From NCBI GenBank assembly GCA_965229695.1, contig OZ245921.1, forward strand, positions 2,604,001 through 2,668,000: a stretch of 64,000 nucleotides of DNA. The letters run 5' to 3'. Below are positions 52,855 through 61,149 of the stretch, one piece after another (positions within the stretch are counted from its first letter, which is position 1; each line of letters begins with the position of its first letter). Position numbers and translations under genes: made by a program. The notes under the pieces were generated by a model. It was not told the origin of the DNA, ran no database searches, and saw only the letters and a list, made by a program, of their open reading frames with translations. The stretch comes from JANSYL01 sp965229695. GTDB lineage: Bacteria; Pseudomonadota; Alphaproteobacteria; Rhodobacterales; Rhodobacteraceae.

Positions 52855-53346
52855 ATGGCAGATCAGGCAACAAAAAGCTTTGATGTGATTTTCGAAGGCA
52901 CGGGCGTGGCCAGCGGCAAGATGCGCAACGATATCTCGGTCGAGTGGCCGATGATGAAAGAAAGCTTTGAACTGGCCACTGATGAAGGCCCGTTTCATGG
53001 CGGTGACGGCACGGCGCCACCGCCCTTGGCGCTGTTCACGGCGGCGTTGACGGGCTGTCTGATGACGCAAATCCGGGCCTTTGCCAAACGCCTGAAGGTC
53101 AAGATCGATGGAGTCGAGGTTAAGGCGCGCCTGCATTGGAAGGGTGAGCAAATTGGCGGCGACCCCTATGTCACCGCCCCGGTCAGCTTTGGTCTGGATG
53201 TCGATATCGACAGCGACGCGACCGAAGAACAGTTGCGCGCCTTGCTTGATGCTGCAAAGAAAGGGTGCTTCATCGAACAAAGCCTGGCCGAAGGTGTTAT
53301 TGTTGGCCATAGGCTGAAATTACATGACCAATGGGTTGACGCTTGA
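52855..53346 (+). CDS. OsmC/Ohr-family protein
   Basis: A 163-residue OsmC-like protein. The two reactive cysteines expected of the family are visible as LTGCLMTQIRAFAKRL (about residue 64) and KKGCFIEQSL (about residue 139). Family members reduce organic hydroperoxides. Translationally coupled to the following TetR gene (TTGA overlap). A second OsmC gene lies 1.2 kb downstream, and both may deal with peroxides or reactive products from oxygenase action. Confidence 0.88.
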   Translation: MADQATKSFDVIFEGTGVASGKMRNDISVEWPMMKESFELATDEGPFHGGDGTAPPPLALFTAALTGCLMTQIRAFAKRLKVKIDGVEVKARLHWKGEQIGGDPYVTAPVSFGLDVDIDSDATEEQLRALLDAAKKGCFIEQSLAEGVIVGHRLKLHDQWVDA

Positions 53347-54008
53347 CCGGAACCACAGCGACCAAATCCGATGCGCCGGATCATCCGCCGCGCCGCCGCC
53401 GTCTGACATCCGAGGAACGACGGGAAGAGTTTTTGACCAAGGCGATCGAGTTTTTCGCCCAGGAAGGCTTTGAAAGCTCGACCCGCGAACTGGCGCGCCG
53501 TCTGGGCGTCACGCAGCCCCTGCTTTACCGATATTTCCCGTCGAAAAACGATCTGATTTCCGAGGTTTATGACGCGGTTTACGTTCAGCGTTGGCGCGAT
53601 GAATGGGCGGTTTTGCTGGCGGACCGGTCACGCCCGTTGCGCGAACGTTTGGTGGAGTTCTACATCGCCTATACCGATGTGGTGTTTCACAATGATTGGA
53701 TGCGGATTTTCCTGTTTTCGGGGCTCAAAGGCGTCGACATCAACCGCCGTTATATGAAGCTGGTGCGCGCCCGTATCCTAGAGCCGATCCTGCGCGAAAT
53801 TCGATTTGAGGCGGGCTTGGAAGACCTGGAACCCACCGATGAAGAGGTCGAGTTCGCCTGGATCTTCCATGGCGGGATTTTCTATTACGGGGTGCGGACG
53901 CTGATTTACGAAGCGTCGGTGCTGGATAACAAGGCCTTTGTCATCGAATCCTCGGTCGACGGTTTTCTGGGCCAGATCGGTGCTATTCGCGACGGCGCGA
54001 CCAAGTAA
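53343..54008 (+). CDS. TetR/AcrR-family regulator
   Basis: A 221-residue regulator. After a basic lead (PPRRRRLTSEERREEF), the HTH is clear at about residues 30-60: AIEFFAQEGFESSTRELARRLGVTQPLLYRYFPSKNDLIS (shown by parts, e.g. TRELARRLGVTQ and LLYRYFPSKNDL). The remainder is the helical ligand and dimer domain. The start is a TTG overlapping the OsmC stop. The regulator is in the middle of the six-palindrome region and is the only TetR here, so it is the probable binder of TTATTTAT-N6-ATAAATAA. Confidence 0.92.
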   Translation: MTGTTATKSDAPDHPPRRRRLTSEERREEFLTKAIEFFAQEGFESSTRELARRLGVTQPLLYRYFPSKNDLISEVYDAVYVQRWRDEWAVLLADRSRPLRERLVEFYIAYTDVVFHNDWMRIFLFSGLKGVDINRRYMKLVRARILEPILREIRFEAGLEDLEPTDEEVEFAWIFHGGIFYYGVRTLIYEASVLDNKAFVIESSVDGFLGQIGAIRDGATK

Positions 54009-54029
54009 AGCCGCGCCGCCAGCCTTGGG

Positions 54030-54551
54030 TCAGGCTTTGGTGCCGCGCGGCGGATAGCCGTTGTTTACAGCCGGTACTTTGGCCAGCAGAAAGTTCAGAT
54101 TGGGCCGGGCAAAGGGCATATTGGCGATATCGATCAGATAAAGCGTGCCATCGGGCATGACCCAGAAACAGCCGGGTTCGGCAAAGGTGTCGATCTCAGC
54201 CTCTTTGATCGAGCTGGAAATCCACAGGCCCCATTCGCGAGCCTTTTCCTCGTTCAAGCCATAGGCGACCGGGGTTTTTGCCAGGCCCCATTCCTCTTTG
54301 GCTTTGGTTGCCCGTTCCTCTTCATCCATTGAAATCGCAATCACCGGCACACCGGCGGCGGCGAAATCATCGACCATCGGCTCCAGCTCGCCAGCCAGGA
54401 AATCCTTGCAGACCGGGCAGTGATAGCCGCGATAGACGATGACCATTGTCACGGCCTCGGGCGTTTGATCCGCCAGGGTCCAGGTGCCGCCGCCCACCAG
54501 CGGTAGGGACAAGTCCGGGGCTTGCGTGCCCGGCATCAGTTTCATCGACAT
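54030..54551 (-). CDS. AhpC/TSA-type peroxiredoxin-like protein
   Basis: A 173-residue thioredoxin-fold protein with TMVIVYRGYHCPVCKDFLAG, where C-P-V-C replaces the usual peroxidatic P-x-x-x-T/S-x-x-C context, followed by PVIAISMDEEERA. It fits the AhpC/TSA or redoxin family of antioxidant proteins. The ATG 54551 begins the conserved part; the longer frame merely continues through the upstream OsmC reading. It lies 41 bp after the second OsmC gene in one unit. Confidence 0.85.
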   Translation of the reverse strand: MSMKLMPGTQAPDLSLPLVGGGTWTLADQTPEAVTMVIVYRGYHCPVCKDFLAGELEPMVDDFAAAGVPVIAISMDEEERATKAKEEWGLAKTPVAYGLNEEKAREWGLWISSSIKEAEIDTFAEPGCFWVMPDGTLYLIDIANMPFARPNLNFLLAKVPAVNNGYPPRGTKA

Positions 54552-54592
54552 AAGCCTTGTTTCCTTTGATCTGATGGGCGCGCGGCCCTGGG

Positions 54593-55057
54593 TTAAAGGG
54601 GGGTTGTTGTCCAGTTTTCGGTCACGGTGATACCGCTGCCCCGAAACACTTTTGCGACCGGGCAATACTTGGCCAGATCGGTTTTGATCACGTCCATCTG
54701 TTCGGGCGTGGCGTTGGTGGCGACCTCGATATCTAGCACGACATTGGAAAAGGGGCTGTCGATCTCTTCCATCAAAAGCGTGCCGAGGCGGTTGAAATCG
54801 GCGCTGAGGTTGATCTTCATCTCGCCCATTTCGACGCCCATGCCATGGGCGATGCGCTTGGAAATCACATTGGTGCACCCGATGAGAGAGGCCATCAGCG
54901 TCTCGGTCGGTGCCAGGCCCAAATTGGTGCCGCCGCGAATTTCGGGCTCATCAATGATCGCGCTGACATCGCGCACCTGCACGGAACTGCGCGCATGCGT
55001 CTCTCCGGTGGCGGTCATGGCCATCTTTACGGTGGTCTTGGGTTTGATGTTGACCAT
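54593..55057 (-). CDS. OsmC/Ohr-family protein, second copy
   Basis: A 154-residue OsmC-like protein with the cysteines LASLIGCTNVISKRI (about residue 61) and LAKYCPVAKVF (about residue 133). Sequence differs clearly from the copy at 52855, so this is a separate paralogue and not a recent duplication. It precedes the peroxiredoxin-like gene in one operon and shares the palindrome at 55086-55107 with the divergent molybdenum hydroxylase operon. Confidence 0.88.
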   Translation of the reverse strand: MVNIKPKTTVKMAMTATGETHARSSVQVRDVSAIIDEPEIRGGTNLGLAPTETLMASLIGCTNVISKRIAHGMGVEMGEMKINLSADFNRLGTLLMEEIDSPFSNVVLDIEVATNATPEQMDVIKTDLAKYCPVAKVFRGSGITVTENWTTTPL

Positions 55058-55085
55058 CGTTCCCTCCCTTTTTCGCCCTTGTCAC

Positions 55086-55107
55086 TTATTTATAGTGCGA
55101 TAAATAA
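55086..55107. promoter_or_regulatory. TetR-type palindrome, OsmC/Mo-hydroxylase promoter
   Basis: TTATTTAT (55086-55093), spacer AGTGCG, ATAAATAA (55100-55107): perfect arms. It is 29 bp upstream of the minus-strand OsmC start and 64 bp upstream of the coxM-like start. Confidence 0.78.
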
Positions 55108-55170
55108 CAACTATGATAAGCCTTGGTCGGGAGCAAGAGCCAACGCGATCATCCGGGGAGGGGAGGGATC

Positions 55171-56013
55171 ATGAAAGCCGCTGAATTTGCCTATGAACGG
55201 CCAAAAACGGTGACGGAGGCCTTGGCGCTTCTGGCCGACCCGGAGCGCGAGGCGACGCCGCTGGCCGGTGGTCAAAGCCTGATGCCGATGATGAATTTCC
55301 GCATGGCGCAGCCAGAGTTGTTGGTCGATCTGGGTGGGTTGGACGAGCTGTGCGGAATTGTCGAAACCGATGGCGGACTGCGTATCGGCGCGATGACACG
55401 TTATGCGGATTTGGCGGCCTCCCCCCTGATTGCAACCCATGCCCCGCTGATCGCGCTGGCCCTGCCGCATATCGCCCATGCGGCCATCCGCAATCGCGGG
55501 ACGATTGGTGGCAGTTGCGCCTTGGCCGACCCCGCGGCTGAGATGCCCGCATTGATGCTGGCGCTGGATGCTCAGATTACCCTGCTAGGGGCCGAGGGCG
55601 GACGCGTGATCCCGGCGCAGGAGTTCTTTTTGGGCATGTATGAAACCGCCCTGGAACCGGGCGAGTTGGTGGTGGCCATCAAGATCCCAAGCCCGGCACC
55701 CGACCGCAGATTTGGCTTTTACGAATTGGCCCGGCGCCATGGCGATTATGCGATGGCCGGTGTGGCTGTCGCGGCCTCCGGACAGCCAGGCACCGATTAT
55801 CGCATCGCGTTTTTCAGCATTGGCGAACGCGCCATACGCGCCACCGCCGCCGAGGCGGCTTTGGACGGGCTTGACCCAGGCAGTGCCGGTACCGACGCGG
55901 TGATTGCCGACGCCTTGGCCGAGATCGAATTTGCGGCGGATCTGAATGCCTCGGCCGAAACCAAACGGCATCTGGCCGCCGTGGTTTTGAAACGCGCATT
56001 GAAGGGGATGTGA
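55171..56013 (+). CDS. Molybdenum hydroxylase FAD subunit (CoxM-like)
   Basis: A 280-residue medium subunit of the xanthine dehydrogenase/CO dehydrogenase family. The FAD site shows LAGGQSLMPMMNFRM (about residues 30-47) and NRGTIGGSCALADPAAE (about 108-124). It passes electrons from the iron-sulfur subunit to an acceptor. ATG 55171 follows GGGGAGGGGAGGGATC and starts the conserved MKAAEFAYERP. The small and large subunit genes follow at once. Confidence 0.93.
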   Translation: MKAAEFAYERPKTVTEALALLADPEREATPLAGGQSLMPMMNFRMAQPELLVDLGGLDELCGIVETDGGLRIGAMTRYADLAASPLIATHAPLIALALPHIAHAAIRNRGTIGGSCALADPAAEMPALMLALDAQITLLGAEGGRVIPAQEFFLGMYETALEPGELVVAIKIPSPAPDRRFGFYELARRHGDYAMAGVAVAASGQPGTDYRIAFFSIGERAIRATAAEAALDGLDPGSAGTDAVIADALAEIEFAADLNASAETKRHLAAVVLKRALKGM

Positions 56014-56015
56014 GC

Positions 56016-56495
56016 ATGGAACAGACACGTGGCATCACCCTTACGGTGAATGGTGAACAGGTCAGCCAATCGGTGCCTGTGCGCCAGAACCTGGTGGATT
56101 TTCTGCGCAACACACTGGGCCTGACCGGCAGCCATGTGGGCTGCGAGCACGGCGTTTGCGGGGCCTGCACACTGGAGGTGGACGGCACCATGGTGCGCGG
56201 CTGTCTGATGCTGGCGGTGCAGGCGGACGGGGCCAAGGTGACGACCGTGGAAGGTCTGGCCGACACTGGGCGCGGTGACGATCTGCGCCAAGCGTTTCTG
56301 GACCGCAACGCGCTGCAATGCGGGTATTGCACGCCGGGCATGTTGGCGAGCGCCTTGGAATATATCGAAGGCGGCGGTGCGGCGGATCGGGGGGCGATCC
56401 GCGAACATATCTCGGGCAATTATTGCCGCTGCACCGGCTATCAGGCGGTGGTCGACGCGGTCTGCGATGTGATCGAGGGGAGGGCCCAGGCATGA
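56016..56495 (+). CDS. Molybdenum hydroxylase [2Fe-2S] subunit (CoxS-like)
   Basis: A 159-residue small subunit with a plant-type ferredoxin cluster (GCEHGVCGACTLEVDG) and a second helical cluster (CGYCTPGM and NYCRCTGYQ). Both sets of four cysteines are present. It carries electrons between the molybdenum and FAD subunits. The ATG 56016 is chosen over a GTG at 56010 that overlaps the coxM-like stop. It overlaps the large subunit start (ATGA). Confidence 0.93.
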   Translation: MEQTRGITLTVNGEQVSQSVPVRQNLVDFLRNTLGLTGSHVGCEHGVCGACTLEVDGTMVRGCLMLAVQADGAKVTTVEGLADTGRGDDLRQAFLDRNALQCGYCTPGMLASALEYIEGGGAADRGAIREHISGNYCRCTGYQAVVDAVCDVIEGRAQA

Positions 56496-58870
56496 GCGGC
56501 CCCCTGACTATTTTCGACAAGCCCAATTCATATATCGGGCGCTCGGTGCCCCGGCCCGATGCGCATCGTCTGTTGCAGGGCCGCGGTAAGTTTGTGGACG
56601 ATCTGCAATTGCCCCGGATGTTGCATGCGGCTTTTGTCCGATCACCCTTTGCGCATGGGCGCATCGACAGCATTGATGTGGCCGAGGCCAAGGCCGTCCC
56701 CGGCGTGGTGGCGGTGTATACCGGCGCGGATTTTGTTGAGCATGTGGAGCCTTATGTCGGCGTATTGAGCCATTTGGCCGGTCTGCGTTCCGCGCCGCAA
56801 ATGCCGATGGCGGTGGATGTGGCGCGCTGGTTGGGCGAGCCGGTGGCGATGGTTGTGGCTCAAAGCCGGGCCATTGCCGAAGACGCCGCCGCCCTGGTCG
56901 AGGTCGATATGGAGCCGCTGGATGTGGTGGCCGATATGGAACGCGCGCTCGACCCCGAAACGCCAGTGATCCACGATCAGTTCGACTCGAACCTGGCGTG
57001 GGAACGGTTGGTCGAAGCCGGCGACACCGAGGCCGCGTTTGCCCGTGAGGATGTCACATTGGTCGAACGCCGGTTCCGATTTGGGCGGCATACAGGCGTG
57101 ACCTTGGAAACCCGCGCCTCGCTGGTGGAATATGACCCGTCCGAGGATATGCTGACCTATTGGTATTCCGGCCAGGCCCCGCACATGATGCAGTTCATCC
57201 TGTCGAAGCATCTTGGTCTGCCCGAGGAAAACGTGCGGGTAATCAGCCAGGATGTGGGCGGGTCGTTCGGCATTAAGATCCATACCTATGGCGATGATAT
57301 TGCCACGGCCACGGCGGCAAAACTATTGGGCCGCCCGGTGAAATTCGTGGCGGATCGGATGGAAAGCTTTCTGACCGATATCCACGCGCGCGATCATGTG
57401 GTGGATGGCAAGATCGCGGTGACGGCGGAGGGGAAGATTGCGGCCCTCGCCTTTGAGGATATCACCGGGATCGGGCCTTATTCGATGTATCCCCGAACCT
57501 CGGCCATCGAGGCCAATCAGGTGCTCAATCTAACCGGTGCGCCCTATCAGATCGACAATTACCGCGCGCGGGCGCAGGTGGTGTTTCAGAACAAGAACCT
57601 GATGTGCCAATACCGCGCCGTGGGCCATCCGATTGCCATGGCGGTGGCCGATGGGCTTTTGGAGGATGCGGCGCGCGAAATCGGCATGGACCCGGTGGAA
57701 ATGCGGCGGCGCAATCTGGTGCCCGATGACGCCTATCCCTGCACCTCGGCCACGGGGATGAAGTTCGATGACCTGTCACATCACAAGACCCTTGATCGCC
57801 TGGTTGAGGTGATGGGGTATGAGGCGCTGAAGGCCGAACATGCGCGCCTGCGCGAACAGGGTATCTATCGCGGTGTTGGGCTGATTTCGATGGTCGAGGT
57901 CACGAACCCAAGCCCGATGTTCTATGGCATCGGCGGGGCACCCATCGCCAGCCAGGACGGCGCGACGATCCGGCTGGAGGCGGGCGGGGCGATCCATGTG
58001 TCGTCGAGCGTGACGGAACAGGGGCAAGGCACGAACACGATCCTGGCCCAGATTGCGGCGGGTGTATTTGGCGTGTCGATGGATCGGGTCAAGGTTACGA
58101 CGGGTGATACGAAAACCACGCCTTATGGCGGTGGCACCTGGGCCTCACGTGGGGCGGGGATCGGGGGGGAGGCAACCTTGCAAGCCGCCCATGCCTTGAA
58201 AGAACAGGTGCTGGAGGTGGCCGCCGTTATCCTGCAATCGACACCGGATAAGTTCGACATCGTGGATGGGTTTGTGGTGGATGCCGATGGCGGCGGCGAG
58301 CGGATGAGCCTGAGCGATTTGGCGCGCACGGTCTATTATCGCGGCAACGAGCTGCCTTCGGACCTGAAGCCCGAATTGGTGGCGACGCGGCATTACCGGG
58401 TGACGGATTTTCCCTTTGTTTTCACCAATGGCGCCATGGCCGCCGAGGTGGAGGTGGATGTTGAAACCGGGTTTGTCGCGGTCCTAAACTTCTGGGCGGT
58501 GGAGGATTGCGGCCGCGTCATCAACCCCAGGCTGGTGGATGAACAGGTGCGCGGCGGTGTGGTGCAAGGCATCGGTGGCGCGCTTTACGAGGAGTGTATC
58601 TATTCCGAGGATGGCCAGTTATTGAACGCGACCATGGCCGATTACCTGGTGCCCATGGCCTTTGAGATGCCTGATATCGTGGTGGAACATGTGGAAACGC
58701 CCACCAAAACCTCGGTCCTTGGAGCCAAGGGCGCGGGTGAGGCGGGCACGGGCGGTGCGCCGGGCGCGTTGATGAATGCGATCAATGATGCGATGGCCCC
58801 GCTTGGCGCGTCGATCCATCAGATGCCCATGACGCCGGAACGGATATTGAAAGCTTTGGGGGCGGTTTGA
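56492..58870 (+). CDS. Molybdenum hydroxylase catalytic subunit (CoxL-like)
   Basis: A 792-residue large subunit carrying the molybdopterin cytosine dinucleotide cofactor. FVDDLQLPRMLHAAFVRSP near the N-terminus, the cofactor strand DVGGSFGIKIHTYGDD and the catalytic glutamate in VLGAKGAGEAGTGGAPG are visible. The segment at the usual substrate side reads MCQYRAVGHP, not the AYRCSFR of true CO dehydrogenase, so this is a hydroxylase of another substrate, for example an aromatic or N-heterocycle. Maturation factors (e.g. CoxF/XdhC-like) are not in the window. Confidence 0.93.
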   Translation: MSGPLTIFDKPNSYIGRSVPRPDAHRLLQGRGKFVDDLQLPRMLHAAFVRSPFAHGRIDSIDVAEAKAVPGVVAVYTGADFVEHVEPYVGVLSHLAGLRSAPQMPMAVDVARWLGEPVAMVVAQSRAIAEDAAALVEVDMEPLDVVADMERALDPETPVIHDQFDSNLAWERLVEAGDTEAAFAREDVTLVERRFRFGRHTGVTLETRASLVEYDPSEDMLTYWYSGQAPHMMQFILSKHLGLPEENVRVISQDVGGSFGIKIHTYGDDIATATAAKLLGRPVKFVADRMESFLTDIHARDHVVDGKIAVTAEGKIAALAFEDITGIGPYSMYPRTSAIEANQVLNLTGAPYQIDNYRARAQVVFQNKNLMCQYRAVGHPIAMAVADGLLEDAAREIGMDPVEMRRRNLVPDDAYPCTSATGMKFDDLSHHKTLDRLVEVMGYEALKAEHARLREQGIYRGVGLISMVEVTNPSPMFYGIGGAPIASQDGATIRLEAGGAIHVSSSVTEQGQGTNTILAQIAAGVFGVSMDRVKVTTGDTKTTPYGGGTWASRGAGIGGEATLQAAHALKEQVLEVAAVILQSTPDKFDIVDGFVVDADGGGERMSLSDLARTVYYRGNELPSDLKPELVATRHYRVTDFPFVFTNGAMAAEVEVDVETGFVAVLNFWAVEDCGRVINPRLVDEQVRGGVVQGIGGALYEECIYSEDGQLLNATMADYLVPMAFEMPDIVVEHVETPTKTSVLGAKGAGEAGTGGAPGALMNAINDAMAPLGASIHQMPMTPERILKALGAV

Positions 58871-58964
58871 GCGATCCGCCCCTTGATTAGGTGGGCAGAA
58901 AGCCCGCCAACCCTATTTTGCCGTCGCACCGGATTGCCCGGACAAAGGCCCAAAGGAGACCCAA

Positions 58965-59585
58965 GTGACCACACTTTGCTATGCGAAAAAGACCTGTTCG
59001 ATCGGCATCCATGTGCTGCTGGAAGAGGTTGGAATGCCTTACGACCTGCGCATTGTCGATTTCTCCAAGGGTGAGCAAAAGACACCAGAATACAAAGCCC
59101 TGAACCCCAAGGGCAAAGTCGCCGCCCTGGTTCGGGATGATGGCAGCGTGCTGACAGAGTATTCCGCGATTGCGATGTGGTTGGCGATGATGCACCCCGA
59201 AAAGAACCTGATGCCGACCGATCCCGAGGGCATGGCGCGCACCATGGAGTCGTTGGATTTCATCGTTGGCACGGTGCACATGCTGTCCTGGCGGATGTGG
59301 CGTCGGCCCGATGCTTATTCCGACATCCCCGAAGCGGTGGAGCAGTTGAAGGAACGCGGCCAGGCCGCGATGCTGGCGGCCTTGGATGTGGTTGATGCGC
59401 AGCTTGAGGGCAAAGAGTTCTTGATGGGCGATTTTACCATCGCGGACACCGCGCTTTACTACAATGAATACTGGGCGTCGGATGTGGCTGGATGGCCCTT
59501 GCCACCTAATGTGCAAGCGCATTTTGAGCGGATGAAAACGCGCCCCTCGGTGCAGGTTTCGCGCAAGCTGGAAGGCGTGGCCTAG
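58965..59585 (+). CDS. Glutathione S-transferase-family protein
   Basis: A 206-residue cytosolic GST-fold protein. The N-terminal thioredoxin-like half has the catalytic-position KKTCSIGIHVLLEEVGMPYDL and the cis-Pro segment NPKGKVAAL, then TEYSAIAMWLA (the glutathione-contact Glu-Tyr-Ser); the C-terminal half is helical with FLMGDFTIADTALYY. It lies 94 bp after the Mo-hydroxylase genes on the same strand. It may detoxify or isomerise (maleylpyruvate-type) an intermediate. Function within the cluster is inference. Confidence 0.9.
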   Translation: MTTLCYAKKTCSIGIHVLLEEVGMPYDLRIVDFSKGEQKTPEYKALNPKGKVAALVRDDGSVLTEYSAIAMWLAMMHPEKNLMPTDPEGMARTMESLDFIVGTVHMLSWRMWRRPDAYSDIPEAVEQLKERGQAAMLAALDVVDAQLEGKEFLMGDFTIADTALYYNEYWASDVAGWPLPPNVQAHFERMKTRPSVQVSRKLEGVA

Positions 59586-59596
59586 GCCGAGGCGCG

Positions 59597-59623
59597 GGCG
59601 GGCGCGTTTGATCCGCGCCCGCC
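59597..59623. terminator. Bidirectional terminator hairpin
   Basis: GGCGGGCGCG (59597-59606) pairs perfectly with CGCGCCCGCC (59614-59623), loop TTTGATC, between the convergent GST and cupin genes. Confidence 0.65.
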
Positions 59624-59635
59624 ACCTATGCCGCT

Positions 59636-60169
59636 TTAGTTTTCTTCCAAATCGCCTTGGGCATTCACACGCAGGCCGGTGGCATGGCTTTGTTCGAGGA
59701 TTTTGGGTGCCCAATCCACGCGCCCGCCATCGCCGGTGCTTTCTTTGGAGCCGATGATGGCCATCAGCATCGCGTGATCCTCACCGATATTGCGAAAACC
59801 GCGATAGACGCCGGGTGGGAAAGAGATCACGTCGAAAGGCTCGATCTCGATCTCTTTATCGCCATCCGCGCCCCAATAAGCGGCCCATTTCCCGGTCAGC
59901 GGGATGAACACTTCGATTGTTTCATGGGCGTGCAACGCGGCACCTTTGCCCGGATCGGCCCCAACATAGGTGATGCCGAAATACCGGGCATCGGTGATCG
60001 AGGGGGCGAGCGATTTATCCTCGGTCACACCGCGCCCGATGACATTGTAGATATCGCGCTCGTATTCGGGGATGCGTGTGTCGACAAAGGCCTGGGGCGA
60101 GGCGCGCAACGCGCGATAACGCGCCACGCGTGCCTGCATGTCTTCGACGCTGATATCGATAATTTCCAT
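59636..60169 (-). CDS. Cupin protein
   Basis: A 177-residue single cupin. GAALHAHETIEVFIPLTGKW carries H-x-H and the glutamate ligand, and FDVISFPPGVYRGFRNIGEDHAMLMAIIG closes the barrel. The closing part is similar to cupin 1 of the bicupin at 14642 (GDIFNIPTGVFRGFENIG). It starts 17 bp after the deacetylase gene on the same strand. A metal-dependent oxygenase, isomerase or hydrolase is possible; no activity can be assigned. Confidence 0.82.
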   Translation of the reverse strand: MEIIDISVEDMQARVARYRALRASPQAFVDTRIPEYERDIYNVIGRGVTEDKSLAPSITDARYFGITYVGADPGKGAALHAHETIEVFIPLTGKWAAYWGADGDKEIEIEPFDVISFPPGVYRGFRNIGEDHAMLMAIIGSKESTGDGGRVDWAPKILEQSHATGLRVNAQGDLEEN

Positions 60170-60185
60170 GTCTCAACCTCCGGTG

Positions 60186-61067
60186 TCAGGGGCGGGTTCG
60201 GGCCATTTCGGCCCGATACCAATCGCCGATTTCCGATGCGGTCATCCAAGCTGTGCCATCATGGCCTCCGACATAATCCAGCAGCTCTTCGAGATAGCGG
60301 ATGCGATGCGGCACGCCGGTGATGTAGGGATGGATCGAGATTGCCATGACCCGCGCATTGTCGGCGCTTTCGGCATAAAGCCGATCAAATTGATCGCGCC
60401 CCCGGCGCAGGAACTCGTCCGAGCGATGGGTTTGCAGGGCGTAGACGGTGATGTCGTTGGTTTCGACCGTATAAGGGATGGTGGTGATCTGACCGAACGG
60501 TGTGTCGATATCCTGGGGCAGATCATCGATCACCCAATCGGCCAGATACTCGACCCCATGTTTGCGCAGCAGGTCCAATGTCTCTTCGGTTTCGGTCAGT
60601 CCGGGGCTTTCCCAGGATCGCGGGCGGGTGCCGCAAAACGCCTCGATCCCGTCCAGGGCGGCGACAATTGCGGCTTCCTGATCTTCGAGCTTGTGCATGG
60701 GGCCTTGTAGAAAGCCGTGGCCCATGAACTCCCACCCGGCGTCCAGTGCGGCCCCGGCAACGCGCGGATAACTGGTGCAGACATTGCCATTGATGGCGAG
60801 CGTCACGGGAATATCGCGGTCGGTCAGGGCCTTCCATTGTCGCCAAAAGCCTGCGCGCATCCCGTATTCATGCCAGGACCAGTTCGGCACATCGGGGATC
60901 AGGGGCTGGCCCATGGGCGGTGGCAGCACCGTGCGCGGCATCGGTTTTTCGATACGCCATTCTTCGACGTTCAGGATCACCCAGACCGCGATGCGCTTGC
61001 CACCCGGCAAGGTCAGCTTGGGGCGGTCGATCAGGGCTTGGTAAGGGATACGGTCCGACAGGGCCAT
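60186..61067 (-). CDS. PuuE-like polysaccharide deacetylase-family hydrolase
   Basis: A 293-residue NodB-fold protein. The order IAVWVILNVEEWRIE, SWHEYGMRAGFWRQWKAL, EFMGHGFLQGPMHKLEDQ and RSWESPGLTETEETLDLLRK follows the allantoinase-type (PuuE) branch and is paralogous to residues 1-305 of the fusion at 37928. Such proteins hydrolyse cyclic amides or N-acyl groups with or without metal. In this cluster it could open a cyclic amide made by hydroxylation. ATG 61067 is preferred; the TTG nine bases upstream sits directly on the AAAGG box. Confidence 0.88.
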   Translation of the reverse strand: MALSDRIPYQALIDRPKLTLPGGKRIAVWVILNVEEWRIEKPMPRTVLPPPMGQPLIPDVPNWSWHEYGMRAGFWRQWKALTDRDIPVTLAINGNVCTSYPRVAGAALDAGWEFMGHGFLQGPMHKLEDQEAAIVAALDGIEAFCGTRPRSWESPGLTETEETLDLLRKHGVEYLADWVIDDLPQDIDTPFGQITTIPYTVETNDITVYALQTHRSDEFLRRGRDQFDRLYAESADNARVMAISIHPYITGVPHRIRYLEELLDYVGGHDGTAWMTASEIGDWYRAEMARTRP

Positions 61068-61107
61068 GGGCGGCAACCTTTGAAAGCAAGGGCGCGAGGG
61101 GGCGAAG

Positions 61108-61132
61108 AAAAAGGGCGGCCCGAAGGCCGCCC
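61108..61132 (-). terminator. Terminator after TRAP binding-protein gene
   Basis: On the minus strand, GGGCGGCC-TTCG-GGCCGCCC (61132-61113) is followed by five T (61112-61108). It lies between the TRAP binding-protein gene and the deacetylase gene, so it may be a partial terminator within the operon, giving more transport-protein mRNA. Confidence 0.75.
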
Positions 61133-61149
61133 CAATCGATCATTTGGCT

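Noticed and set aside
54021..54036. AGCCT/AGGCT hairpin between convergent tetR and peroxiredoxin genes
   Set aside because: Only five base pairs and no T-run in either direction; too weak to call a terminator.
56492..58870. Large subunit considered as form I CO dehydrogenase
   Set aside because: The diagnostic AYRCSFR loop is absent (MCQYRAVGHP instead), and the neighbours are ring-oxidation genes.
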